From Aliirhizobium smilacinae (GTDB taxonomy: Bacteria; Pseudomonadota; Alphaproteobacteria; Rhizobiales; Rhizobiaceae): a stretch of 64,000 nucleotides of DNA. Below are positions 32,864 to 41,044 of this stretch, piece after piece. The stretch is taken from positions 1,984,001 to 2,048,000 of the forward strand of contig NZ_VDMN01000001.1 in NCBI RefSeq assembly GCF_006335145.1, written 5' to 3'. How positions within the stretch are numbered: position 1 is the stretch's first letter; the number at the start of each line of letters is the position of its first letter. The notes under the pieces are model-generated. The model was not told the DNA's origin, did not search any database, and saw only the letters and a list, made by a program, of their open reading frames with translations. The position numbers were made by a program, and so were the translations under genes.

Positions 32864-33700
32864 TCAGAAGATAAGCATCGATCTAGCCCGCGCGCCAACG
32901 TCCATTCCCACGCCATCGAGGCCTGGGAATAAATTGCGCCTATCAACTCCTATGCTCAGTAACGTATGCCGAAGGTGGCGCCTCCTCCGGGCAGGGATGA
33001 CGATTTTGGTGAAACCACGAACCAGCCCGTCACCCGAAGTTATCTGATTACCCATGTCCGGCCGCTGATCAAGCGGGACAAAGGGAGCGTCGCTAGGGCC
33101 GAAAGGGTGAAATGTAAACACTGATTTCTGAGCGGGGATGCGCCTGTCGATTGCGGGCGGAGTTAGCGCAATCGCCTTGTGCGACCCGAGGCTTCTGACA
33201 TGCTCGGGTAGGTATTGTGCGTCAGGCAATATCATGAAGACAGCAGCGTCGATGTCGACGTCCTGTTCAACTGCGAAGAAGAGAGCAACGAGAGGATCTC
33301 GCGTCCAATCAAGGAAACGAGTGGGCACGCCAAAATGCTGTGCAAGAATTCGGTCGTTGGAATAACCTCTCTGGATAGAAGGGAGGTACGGAAGGCCCTC
33401 GTTAAAAAAGACTTCTAGGCACCGCGCTTCATACGCGTCGTAGCTAGCCTCCAACGTGCCGTTGAATATGTTCGGGTTCTGTATCCGATACAAGCCCGGA
33501 ACGAGACCCCAACACGAATCATGATGCCCGCGAAATATATGCCGATAGTCACCTGGCTGTGATTCTATCAGCGATAGATATTCAGACAGGGAACTTGTCT
33601 GCATTTCTAAAATGTTCAAAGGTCGCAGCTTCCGATTAATTTTGACGTTCGCCAAAGGTACGTGCGCGGTTCTGATTTTTGCATCATCGCTCGCTCCCAC
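32864..33700 (-). CDS. FRG-domain protein
   Basis: 278 residues. YRHIFRGHHDSCWGLVPGLY carries the FRG motif that names PF08867, and LAQHFGVPTRFLDWTRDPLV with ALFFAVEQDVD is the second family hallmark. The longest frame starts at a GTG at 33700. An ATG at 33604, just before SSLSEYLSLIE, gives the usual family N-terminus and is a good alternative. FRG proteins are common in prophages and defence-rich islands, and their biochemical activity is poorly defined. It is the last gene before attR and is AT-richer than chromosomal genes. Confidence 0.85.
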   Translation of the reverse strand: MGASDDAKIRTAHVPLANVKINRKLRPLNILEMQTSSLSEYLSLIESQPGDYRHIFRGHHDSCWGLVPGLYRIQNPNIFNGTLEASYDAYEARCLEVFFNEGLPYLPSIQRGYSNDRILAQHFGVPTRFLDWTRDPLVALFFAVEQDVDIDAAVFMILPDAQYLPEHVRSLGSHKAIALTPPAIDRRIPAQKSVFTFHPFGPSDAPFVPLDQRPDMGNQITSGDGLVRGFTKIVIPARRRRHLRHTLLSIGVDRRNLFPGLDGVGMDVGARARSMLIF

Positions 33701-33785
33701 CGGATCGCATTAGGGGGATACGCAGGGGGATCGGTGCTTTGACCGGAACCTAATTATACAATTAATTCAAGATATTAGGTATAAT

Positions 33786-33802
33786 AAATGGTGCTGCTAG
33801 AG
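33786..33802. repeat. attR, within the tRNA-Thr 3' end
   Basis: Second copy of the 17-bp att core. It spans the last fourteen bases of tRNA-Thr and three bases beyond, so the tRNA stays intact after integration. Confidence 0.88.
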
Positions 33803-33863
33803 AGATTTGAACTCTCGGCCTCTCCCTTACCAAGGGAGTGCTCTACCCCTGAGCTATAGCAGC
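33789..33863 (-). tRNA. tRNA-Thr (anticodon GGU)
   Basis: Folded by hand on the minus strand, 75 nt including encoded CCA. The acceptor stem GCTGCTA pairs with TAGCAGC, followed by discriminator A. The D arm is GCTC/GAGC. The anticodon stem CTCCC/GGGAG encloses loop TTGGTAA with anticodon GGT. The T arm is GAGAG-TTCAAAT-CTCTC. It serves as the integration target of the 15.5 kb element. Confidence 0.95.
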
Positions 33864-34060
33864 ATCTGAGCGGCGCGGTTGCTCCCGCGTCGTTGGTGAG
33901 CGGCCTATTGCCATAGGTTCAGGATGAGCGCAAGCGGCAAATCAACTATTTGTCGAGAACTTACAAGAGTTACGACCAAGCTTCGGCAACAGGCTCTGTT
34001 GTCGAGCCGTCATTGAGGAAATGCATCAGATCGCCGGTGATCGCCATGTGGAGACGACGG

Positions 34061-34089
34061 ACGGCGGGGCCAAATGGCAGCCCCGCCGT
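34061..34089. terminator. GC-rich hairpin after the MFS gene
   Basis: ACGGCGGGGC (34061-34070) and GCCCCGCCGT (34080-34089) form a perfect 10-bp stem with a 9-base loop, 12 bp past the MFS stop. No T tract follows, so the efficiency as a terminator is unclear. Confidence 0.6.
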
Positions 34090-34100
34090 GTGTTCAGCTA

Positions 34101-35450
34101 TCATTTCGCCGGAACATCGACAGTATCCAGCGTACTGCTCAGCAGCAGTGCCAGGATCGTGCAGATCGCACCCGAGATCAGGTAACCGCCGATGAAGATA
34201 ATGCCGAAATTGCTGGCAAGGCCGAGTGCGACCAGAGGCGCAAAGCCTGCACCGATCAACCAGGCAAGGTCGGAGGTCAAAGCGGAGCCGGTATATCTGT
34301 AGCCCTTACTGAAACGCGAAGACACGGAGCCGGAGGCCTGACCGAACGACAGGCCGAGGATGGCAAAGCCGAGGATGATGAAGGCCGCCTGCCCTGCGCC
34401 ACCTGCATTGAGCAGGAAAGGAGCAGTGAAGCTGAACACGGCGATGATGAATGCGCCGATCAGCAACTGGCGCCGGCGCCCGATGCGGTCTGCCAGGAAA
34501 CCCGACAGCATGATGGTTGCAAAGCCACAGAGCGCGCCCAGCACCTGCACGAACAGGAAGGGGCCGGCCGATTGTCCGCCGTGCAAGGTTACCCAGCTCA
34601 AGGGGAAAATCGTCACCAGATGGAACATGGCGAAGCTCGCCAGCGGTGCAAAGGCGCCGATCACGATATCAAAACCATGGACCCGCAACACGTCCGTGAT
34701 CGGCTTGGCTTCGAGTTCGTGATTTTCCATCGCCGTGCCGAATTCATGCGAGGCGACGATGCGCAGCCTTGCAAACAAAGCCACGACGTTGATCGCAAAC
34801 GCGACGAAGAAGGGAAAACGCCAACCCCATTCAAGGAAATCCGCATCGGAAAGATTAACGACGAAATATCCGAACAGTATGCTGGCCAGAGCGAAGCCGA
34901 CAGGCGCTCCGAGCTGCGGGATCATCGCGTAAAAACCACGGCGATTCGGCGGCGCGTTCATTGCCAGCAGGGAGGCCAGACCATCCCACGCTCCCCCCAG
35001 CGCAAAACCCTGGCCGAGACGGAACAGGGCCAGAAGCGCCACGGACCACATGCCGATCGTCTCATAGCCCGGCAGGAAGGCGATGGACGCGGTCGAGCCA
35101 CCAAGAATGAGCAGCGCCGTCGTCAGCTTCGTGCCACGGCCGAAGGTTCGGTCGATCCACATGAAAACGAAGGATCCGACCGGTCTTGCCAGGAAGGCAA
35201 GCGAGAAGATGGCGAAAGAATAGAGTGTCGCGGTGATCGGGTCCGGCGCGAATGGGAAAACCAGCCGGGGAAAGACCAGCACACAGCCCAGACCAAAAAC
35301 GAAGAAGTCGAAAAATTCGGACGTCCGGCCAATCACCACGCCGATGGCGATGTTACCCGCCGAAATCGGCTTGTCATCGTGGATGTGCCTTGCGTCTCGC
35401 TCCAGTGCCGAGGACGACGGTCCAGTCGTCAAGATTGTTGCCTCTGCCAT
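34101..35450 (-). CDS. MFS transporter (metabolite:H+ symporter type)
   Basis: 449 residues with twelve predicted transmembrane segments. GRTSEFFDFFVFGLGCVLVF at the start, the loop FMWIDRTFGRGTKL, and FRLGQGFALGGAWDGLASLL match the MHS (ShiA/ProP-like) branch of the major facilitator superfamily. The second-half loop SGFLADRIGRRRQLLIGAF is also typical. The substrate cannot be read from the sequence. It is divergent from cyoABCD, sharing a 317-bp region with two palindromes, so both may respond to one regulator. Confidence 0.88.
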   Translation of the reverse strand: MAEATILTTGPSSSALERDARHIHDDKPISAGNIAIGVVIGRTSEFFDFFVFGLGCVLVFPRLVFPFAPDPITATLYSFAIFSLAFLARPVGSFVFMWIDRTFGRGTKLTTALLILGGSTASIAFLPGYETIGMWSVALLALFRLGQGFALGGAWDGLASLLAMNAPPNRRGFYAMIPQLGAPVGFALASILFGYFVVNLSDADFLEWGWRFPFFVAFAINVVALFARLRIVASHEFGTAMENHELEAKPITDVLRVHGFDIVIGAFAPLASFAMFHLVTIFPLSWVTLHGGQSAGPFLFVQVLGALCGFATIMLSGFLADRIGRRRQLLIGAFIIAVFSFTAPFLLNAGGAGQAAFIILGFAILGLSFGQASGSVSSRFSKGYRYTGSALTSDLAWLIGAGFAPLVALGLASNFGIIFIGGYLISGAICTILALLLSSTLDTVDVPAK

Positions 35451-35527
35451 GACTAACGTTCCTCCTTCGCGTCATTGCAACAATGAGTATGTTGGCCGGA
35501 CTTGCTGTCAATCAAGATTTCAACCGA

Positions 35528-35560
35528 GAATTTGTGAAAATTCGAAAATTAGCAAATTTT
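35528..35560. promoter_or_regulatory. Two adjacent palindromes between the MFS and cyo genes
   Basis: GAATTTGTGAAAATTC (35528-35543) is a perfect inverted repeat with a 4-bp centre. AAAATTAGCAAATTTT (35545-35560) matches its own reverse complement at 14 of 16 bases. They lie about 80 bp before the MFS start and 210 bp before cyoA. The arrangement suggests an operator pair, but the regulator is unknown. The remainder of 35451-35767 shows no ORF. Confidence 0.5.
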
Positions 35561-35767
35561 GCCACAATCGTCAGGTTCGGCGCCATAAGCTCTGTCTTCT
35601 GTCAACTTTATGAGCTAGATTGCGCGCCGCAGGGCCGCCCTCCATTCAGATGGAGCAGGTGGTGGTCGGTGGTGCGAAAAATTGTAGCACTGCGACGAAA
35701 CACCTCATGGAGATCGGGGCCACGCTCCGATAGGCGAACTAGATAAAAAGCAAATTTGAGCAGACCT

Positions 35768-36907
35768 ATGTCCCCAATCGTACGGCGTCTTTGCCAGCTT
35801 TCCCTCTTCCTTATCCTCCCCTTGATGTCGGGCTGTGACCTCGTGGTCATGTCGCCGTCGGGCGATATCGCCCAACAGCAGGCCGATCTCATCGTCGTCT
35901 CGACGGTGCTGATGCTGCTGATCATCGTCCCGGTATTGTTCCTGACCTTGTATTTCGCCTGGCACTATCGCCATTCGAACACCAAGGCCAAGTATGATCC
36001 CGAATGGCATCACTCGACCCGCCTCGAAGTGGTGATCTGGGCCGCACCGCTTGCGATCATCATCGCACTCGGCGCGATCACCTGGATCAGCACCCACAAG
36101 CTCGACCCTTTCCGTCCGCTCGACCGGATCGACGCGGAAAGAACGATCCCGGAGGGCACCAAGCCGCTGGAAGTCGAGGTCGTGGCATTAGACTGGAAGT
36201 GGCTGTTCTTCTATCCGGAATACGGCATTGCCACCGTCAACGAGATGGCGGCCCCGATCGATCGTCCAATCACTTTCAAGATCACCTCCTCTTCAGTGAT
36301 GAACTCTTTTTACGTTCCCGCGCTTGCCGGCATGATCTATGCGATGCCGGGCATGGAGACGAAGCTTCACGCCGTGATCAACAAAGAAGGCGTGTTTGAC
36401 GGGTTTTCCTCCAATTACAGTGGCGCCGGCTTCTCGCACATGCGCTTCAAGTTCCACAGCGTGAACCAGGAAGGCTTCGACGGCTGGATTGCACGCGTGA
36501 AGCAGAACGGCACCGCGCTCAACCAGGACACATATTTGAAGCTGGAAAAGCCCAGCGAACGTGAGCCAGTGCGCTACTACGCCACCGTGCAGCAGGACCT
36601 CTACCAGCGGGTCCTCAACATGTGCGCCGAAACGGGCCGGATGTGCATGAGTGAAATGATGCATATCGACATGATGGGCGGCGGCGGCGTCGAGAGCCAC
36701 GAAAACCGCGACAAGCTGCGGTACGACAATCGCCACATGGAGCATTATTCAGCCGGCCATGGCCCCGTACCCGCCCTCGGCGCCACGGTGCCGGCATCAG
36801 GCGAGCCGGCAAAGAGCGACGCAGCTCCGCATGAAGGCGGTCACTCAATGTCTGGCATGAACCACGACAGCGAAGGGCCGGCGCCGGCCCAGCTCAACAA
36901 GAATTAA
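35768..36907 (+). CDS. cyoA: Cytochrome o ubiquinol oxidase subunit II
   Basis: 379 residues from the ATG at 35768; the frame extends to a TTG at 35756. It is a lipoprotein: LPLMSGCDLVVMS has a lipobox with the modified cysteine. Two transmembrane helices follow (about 40-65 and 85-105), then a cupredoxin domain (LDWKWLFFYPEYGIATVNEM, SSSVMNSFYVPALAGMIYAM, SGAGFSHMRFKFHSV). The Cu-A ligands are absent, as expected for a quinol oxidase. The C-terminal about 80 residues are a His/Met-rich extension (MHIDMMGGGG, HEGGHSMSGMNHD). First gene of cyoABCD. Confidence 0.96.
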   Translation: MSPIVRRLCQLSLFLILPLMSGCDLVVMSPSGDIAQQQADLIVVSTVLMLLIIVPVLFLTLYFAWHYRHSNTKAKYDPEWHHSTRLEVVIWAAPLAIIIALGAITWISTHKLDPFRPLDRIDAERTIPEGTKPLEVEVVALDWKWLFFYPEYGIATVNEMAAPIDRPITFKITSSSVMNSFYVPALAGMIYAMPGMETKLHAVINKEGVFDGFSSNYSGAGFSHMRFKFHSVNQEGFDGWIARVKQNGTALNQDTYLKLEKPSEREPVRYYATVQQDLYQRVLNMCAETGRMCMSEMMHIDMMGGGGVESHENRDKLRYDNRHMEHYSAGHGPVPALGATVPASGEPAKSDAAPHEGGHSMSGMNHDSEGPAPAQLNKN

Positions 36908-36960
36908 ACCTGGCGCTTTGCGTCGCACGACATACACGACATAAATGAACGGGTTGTCCC

Positions 36961-38964
36961 ATGTTTTCTGATCCTGACCTCCTGAAGTTCATCTTCGGTC
37001 GGTTGACACTCGAATCGATCCCCTATCACGAGCCTATCCTCGTCGCGACCTTCTGTGGTGTCGCCCTCGGGGGCATCGCGCTTATGTGTCTTCTCACCTA
37101 CATGAAATGGTGGGGGCCACTGTGGCACGACTGGATCACCAGTATCGATCACAAGAAAATCGGCATCATGTACATCATCCTTGCGATCGTGATGCTGCTT
37201 CGCGGCTTCTCGGACGCAATCATGATGCGTATCCAGCAGGCCATCGCCTTCAACGGTTCGGAAGGGTATCTTCCGCCGCATCACTACGACCAGGTCTTCA
37301 CCGCCCATGGCGTGATCATGATCTTCTTCGTTGCGATGCCTTTCGTGACCGGTTTCATGAACTTCGTCGTGCCGCTGCAGATCGGCGCACGCGACGTTTC
37401 CTTCCCGTTCCTCAACAACTTCTCGTTCTGGATGACCACAGCAGGCGCGATCATCGTGATGATCTCGCTGTTCGTCGGTGAATTCGCACGGACGGGCTGG
37501 TTGGCCTATCCGCCGCTTTCGGGCGCGGATTACAGTCCTGGTGTCGGTGTCGATTATTACATCTGGGGACTTCAGGTCGCGGGCGTGGGAACGACGCTTT
37601 CAGGCATCAACTTGATTGCCACGATCGTCAAGATGCGCGCTCCCGGCATGTCCTTCATGAAGATGCCTGTCTTCACCTGGACTTCGCTCTGCACCAACAT
37701 CCTGATCGTCGCCACCTTCCCGATCCTCACCGCAACGCTCGTTCTTCTGTCGCTCGACCGCTATGTCGGCACGAACTTCTTCACGAACGATCTTGGCGGC
37801 AACCCGATGATGTATATCAACCTCATCTGGATCTGGGGTCATCCGGAAGTGTACATCCTGGTGCTGCCGGCCTTCGGTATCTTCTCCGAAGTCGTCGCAA
37901 CCTTCTCCGGCAAGCGCCTGTTCGGTTATGCCTCGATGGTATACGCCACCTGCGCGATCATGATCCTGTCCTACCTCGTGTGGCTGCACCACTTCTTCAC
38001 GATGGGTTCGGGCGCTTCGGTCAACGCCTTCTTCGGCATTACCACGATGATCATTTCGATCCCGACAGGGGCGAAGATCTTCAACTGGCTGTTCACGATC
38101 TATCGTGGTCGCGTCCGTTATGAAGTTCCGATGCTCTGGACGATCGGCTTCATGATCACCTTCGTCATCGGCGGTATGACCGGCGTCATGCTGGCAGTTC
38201 CGCCGGCCGACTTCGTGTTGCACAACTCGCTGTTCCTGGTCGCCCACTTCCATAACGTGATCATCGGCGGCGTGCTGTTCGGCCTGATGGCCGGCGTCAC
38301 CTACTGGTTCCCGAAGGCATTCGGCTACAAGCTCGATCCCTTCTGGGGCAAGATGAGCTTCTGGTTCTGGTTCATCGGCTTCTACTTCGCCTTCATGCCG
38401 CTCTACGTGCTCGGCCTGATGGGCGTTACCCGCCGCATGTCCCAGTTCGAAGACCCTTCGCTGCAGATCTGGTTCATCATCGCTGCAGTCGGCGCCGGCA
38501 TGATCGCCATCGGCATCCTGTCGTTCATCATCCAGCTCGTCGTCAGCTACATCAAGCGCGAGGAACTGAAGGATGAGACGGGCGATCCGTGGCATGGCCG
38601 TACTCTGGAATGGTCGACGTCTTCGCCGCCGCCGGACTACAACTTCGCCTTCACGCCGGTCGTTCACGATCACGACAGCTGGTACGACATGAAGAACCGC
38701 GGTTATGCGCGTCCGCTTCAGGGTTTCAAGCCGATCCACATGCCGAAGAACACCGGCACGGGTGCAATCCTGGCAGCGCTCAACGTTGTCCTCGCATTCG
38801 GCCTGATCTGGTACATTTGGTGGCTGGTCGCCGTATCCTTCATCGCCATCATCGCGGTCGCCATCGGCCATACCTTCAACTACAAGCGTGACTTCTATAT
38901 TCCGGTGGAAACCGTTTCCGCGGAAGAAGCCAAGCGGACAGAACTGCTGGCTAAGCAGGTGTGA
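36961..38964 (+). CDS. cyoB: Cytochrome o ubiquinol oxidase subunit I
   Basis: 667 residues, the heme-copper catalytic subunit. Metal ligands are present: the low-spin heme His in [16 protein letters not shown], the Cu-B His and cross-linked Tyr in [14 protein letters not shown], the Cu-B His pair in [13 protein letters not shown], and the two heme histidines in [13 protein letters not shown]. Fifteen or so hydrophobic helices and the N-terminal extension characteristic of CyoB ([20 protein letters not shown]) are visible. It lies 53 bp after cyoA and 2 bp before cyoC. Confidence 0.97.
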   Translation: MFSDPDLLKFIFGRLTLESIPYHEPILVATFCGVALGGIALMCLLTYMKWWGPLWHDWITSIDHKKIGIMYIILAIVMLLRGFSDAIMMRIQQAIAFNGSEGYLPPHHYDQVFTAHGVIMIFFVAMPFVTGFMNFVVPLQIGARDVSFPFLNNFSFWMTTAGAIIVMISLFVGEFARTGWLAYPPLSGADYSPGVGVDYYIWGLQVAGVGTTLSGINLIATIVKMRAPGMSFMKMPVFTWTSLCTNILIVATFPILTATLVLLSLDRYVGTNFFTNDLGGNPMMYINLIWIWGHPEVYILVLPAFGIFSEVVATFSGKRLFGYASMVYATCAIMILSYLVWLHHFFTMGSGASVNAFFGITTMIISIPTGAKIFNWLFTIYRGRVRYEVPMLWTIGFMITFVIGGMTGVMLAVPPADFVLHNSLFLVAHFHNVIIGGVLFGLMAGVTYWFPKAFGYKLDPFWGKMSFWFWFIGFYFAFMPLYVLGLMGVTRRMSQFEDPSLQIWFIIAAVGAGMIAIGILSFIIQLVVSYIKREELKDETGDPWHGRTLEWSTSSPPPDYNFAFTPVVHDHDSWYDMKNRGYARPLQGFKPIHMPKNTGTGAILAALNVVLAFGLIWYIWWLVAVSFIAIIAVAIGHTFNYKRDFYIPVETVSAEEAKRTELLAKQV

Positions 38965-38966
38965 CA

Positions 38967-39587
38967 ATGAGCAATATTCAGAGCCAATCTGCGGAAAAGC
39001 CGCAATTCTATCTCGAGGAAGACCATCATCCGGAAGGCAGCACGAACCTCGGGTTCTGGCTGTACCTGATGAGCGACTGCCTCATCTTCGCGACGCTGTT
39101 CGCGACCTATGCCGTGCTCGGCCGCAATTATGCGGCCGGCCCCTCGCCGGCCGACCTGTTCGACCTGAAGCTCGTGGCAATCAACACCGCCATGCTGCTG
39201 TTCTCGTCGATCACCTACGGCTTCGCGATGCTGCAGATGGAACGCGGCGCCAAGCAGGAAACCCTGTTCTGGCTCGGCATTACTGGCCTGTTCGGCCTCG
39301 CCTTCCTGGGTATCGAACTCTATGAGTTCCATCACATGATCCTTGAAGGTGCTACCCCGCAGCGTTCGGCCTTCCTCTCGGCCTTCTTCACCCTGGTCGG
39401 CACGCACGGTCTGCACGTGACGTTCGGCCTCATCTGGCTGGTCACGCTGATGGTGCAGGTATCCAAGCACGGCCTGATTGCTGAAAACCGCCGCCGCCTG
39501 ATGTGCCTTTCGATGTTCTGGCACTTCCTGGACGTCGTCTGGATCGGTGTCTTCTCTGTCGTCTATCTCATGGGAGTAGTCGGATGA
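38967..39587 (+). CDS. cyoC: Cytochrome o ubiquinol oxidase subunit III
   Basis: 206 residues from the ATG at 38967. Five transmembrane helices; [20 protein letters not shown] at the start and [14 protein letters not shown] plus [20 protein letters not shown] near the end are typical of subunit III. Its stop overlaps the cyoD start by four bases (ATGA). A GTG at 38961 is in frame but less likely. Confidence 0.96.
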   Translation: MSNIQSQSAEKPQFYLEEDHHPEGSTNLGFWLYLMSDCLIFATLFATYAVLGRNYAAGPSPADLFDLKLVAINTAMLLFSSITYGFAMLQMERGAKQETLFWLGITGLFGLAFLGIELYEFHHMILEGATPQRSAFLSAFFTLVGTHGLHVTFGLIWLVTLMVQVSKHGLIAENRRRLMCLSMFWHFLDVVWIGVFSVVYLMGVVG

Positions 39588-39985
39588 CCACCAACTCCAC
39601 CTCGCACGAAGATGCGCACGAAGCCCACCACGGCCATAGCCATGGCCACGAAGCCGGGCATGGAAGCCTCAAGAGCTATGTGACAGGCTTCGTGCTGTCG
39701 GTGATCCTGACCGCCATTCCATTCTGGCTGGTCATGGGTGACGTTCTCGACAGCAAGGTTGCCACCGTCGCAGCTATCATGATCATCGGCGCGATCCAGA
39801 TCGTCGTCCATATGGTCTACTTCCTGCACATGAACACCAAGTCCGAGGGCGGCTGGACGGTGATGGCGCTGATCTTCACGATCATCATCGTGGCGATCGC
39901 ACTGATAGGCTCGCTCTGGGTCATGCATCATCTCAACACGAACATGATGGTCATGTCGCCCGAGATGATGAAGAACCTGCCTTAA
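39584..39985 (+). CDS. cyoD: Cytochrome o ubiquinol oxidase subunit IV
   Basis: 133 residues with three transmembrane helices ([60 protein letters not shown]), as expected for CyoD. The N-terminal tail is unusually rich in histidine ([20 protein letters not shown]), which could bind metal. It is coupled to cyoC and followed by a 10-bp hairpin. Confidence 0.95.
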   Translation: MTTNSTSHEDAHEAHHGHSHGHEAGHGSLKSYVTGFVLSVILTAIPFWLVMGDVLDSKVATVAAIMIIGAIQIVVHMVYFLHMNTKSEGGWTVMALIFTIIIVAIALIGSLWVMHHLNTNMMVMSPEMMKNLP

Positions 39986-39993
39986 GGCACATC

Positions 39994-40019
39994 AAGGTAG
40001 CCCGCTCCAGGGCTACCTT
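39994..40019 (+). terminator. Hairpin after cyoD
   Basis: AAGGTAGCCC (39994-40003) and GGGCTACCTT (40010-40019) form a perfect 10-bp stem with loop GCTCCA, nine bases after the cyoD stop. No T tract follows. It may be a weak terminator or an mRNA-stabilising hairpin before the SURF1 gene. Confidence 0.65.
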
Positions 40020-40058
40020 CACCAGACCGCACGGACTGGCACGAACACTTCTGAAGAA

Positions 40059-40775
40059 ATGGAAACGCCCGTGAAATCATCTCTTGGCTTTCGGGCGTTT
40101 CTGCTTTTTGCGGCTCTTGTCTTCACCGCTCTCGGCCTTTGGCAGGTCCAGCGGCTTTTCTGGAAGCTTGACCTGATCGCCCGCGTGGATTCCCGCGTCC
40201 ATGCCGAAGCGATAGCTCCGCCAGCAAATGCCGAATGGCTGACCATCGACGGCGATGCCGAATATCGGCATGTGACGCTGGCCGGAACCTTCGACCATTC
40301 ACGCGAAACTCTGGTTCAGGCGGTGACGGAAAGAGGCCCCGGCTTCTGGGTCGTCACGCCGCTCACCTCGGAAGACGGCAGAACCGTACTCGTCAATCGC
40401 GGATTCGTACCTCTGGAACGGCGTGATCCCGCATCCCGCACGGAGGGTCAGCCGCAAGGCGAAGTGAACGTTAGCGGGCTACTGCGCCTTACCGAACCCG
40501 GAGGGGCATTCCTTCGCAGTAACAACCCTGTTGCCGGCAACTGGTATTCCCGCGACGTGCAGGCTATCGGCGCAAACAAGGGGCTTGCCAATCTTGCGCC
40601 CTATTTCATCGATGCCGATGCAACTGCCAATCCGGGCGGTTATCCGGTGGGAGGCCTGACGGTCATTCAATTCAGGAACAGCCACCTTGTCTACGCGCTG
40701 ACGTGGTTCACGCTTGCGATCATGTCTTTTGCAGCCCTGGTTCTGATCCCGCGCTTCCTGCGCAAGGAGACCTGA
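40059..40775 (+). CDS. SURF1-family oxidase assembly protein
   Basis: 238 residues. One transmembrane helix at each end (AFLLFAALVFTALGLWQVQR, LVYALTWFTLAIMSFAALVL) encloses a periplasmic domain with TLAGTFDHSRETLV, GPGFWVVTPLTSEDG, VNRGFVPLERRDP and FRNSHLVYALTWF, all SURF1 hallmarks. SURF1 proteins help insert heme into terminal oxidases. Its position 73 bp behind cyoD suggests a dedicated role for this quinol oxidase. No heme O synthase (cyoE) gene follows. Confidence 0.93.
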   Translation: METPVKSSLGFRAFLLFAALVFTALGLWQVQRLFWKLDLIARVDSRVHAEAIAPPANAEWLTIDGDAEYRHVTLAGTFDHSRETLVQAVTERGPGFWVVTPLTSEDGRTVLVNRGFVPLERRDPASRTEGQPQGEVNVSGLLRLTEPGGAFLRSNNPVAGNWYSRDVQAIGANKGLANLAPYFIDADATANPGGYPVGGLTVIQFRNSHLVYALTWFTLAIMSFAALVLIPRFLRKET

Positions 40776-41044
40776 CAAGGGCTCTCGCGGGCGGCTGCAA
40801 AGCCGAGTTGCAACAGCACAAGAATAATTTCAACTCCATCTTGAACCACCCGCCTGCCGACACGAGATGCCAATTTGTCGCGATAGGCACCGATCGCGTA
40901 TTTCTCTCTACTGGAAACCGTCTTTGTTCTTGTAGTGAGAGCGTATTTTAGAGCACTCGTTAAAACCCGGAAGACGCGCTATACAATGGCGGATCAGCTG
41001 ATCCGACACTGGAGTCGGTAACGCTGTCGCGTTGGTGAAGGCAT
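40776..41044. other. Intergenic region before the ABC-like gene
   Basis: 269 bp without an ORF that looks coding. It should contain the promoter for the 41045-44255 pair. I see no convincing operator or riboswitch. Confidence 0.4.

Larger units (their letters stand above)
18341..33802. mobile_element. Integrated element at tRNA-Thr (satellite-like or capsid-less prophage)
   Basis: A 17-bp sequence, AAATGGTGCTGCTAGAG, occurs at 18341-18357 and again at 33786-33802, where it is the 3' end of tRNA-Thr. Between the copies lie a P4-type integrase next to the left copy, an AlpA-like activator, winged-helix and replication-initiator-like proteins, two virion/ejection-type proteins, an Xre repressor and cargo genes. 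No terminase, portal, major capsid or tail gene is visible. The size of 15.5 kb fits phage satellites. A prophage with a deleted structural block is the main alternative. Confidence 0.85.

Noticed and set aside
34074..35456. A 460-codon open frame antisense to the MFS gene
   Set aside because: Composition is extreme in Gln, Glu and Arg without domain pattern, while the minus strand encodes a complete twelve-helix transporter.
37600..38967. A 455-codon open frame antisense to cyoB
   Set aside because: It is the mirror of a strongly conserved membrane protein gene. Its translation is rich in Asp, Glu, His and Arg with no recognisable domain, as expected from GC-rich antisense reading.
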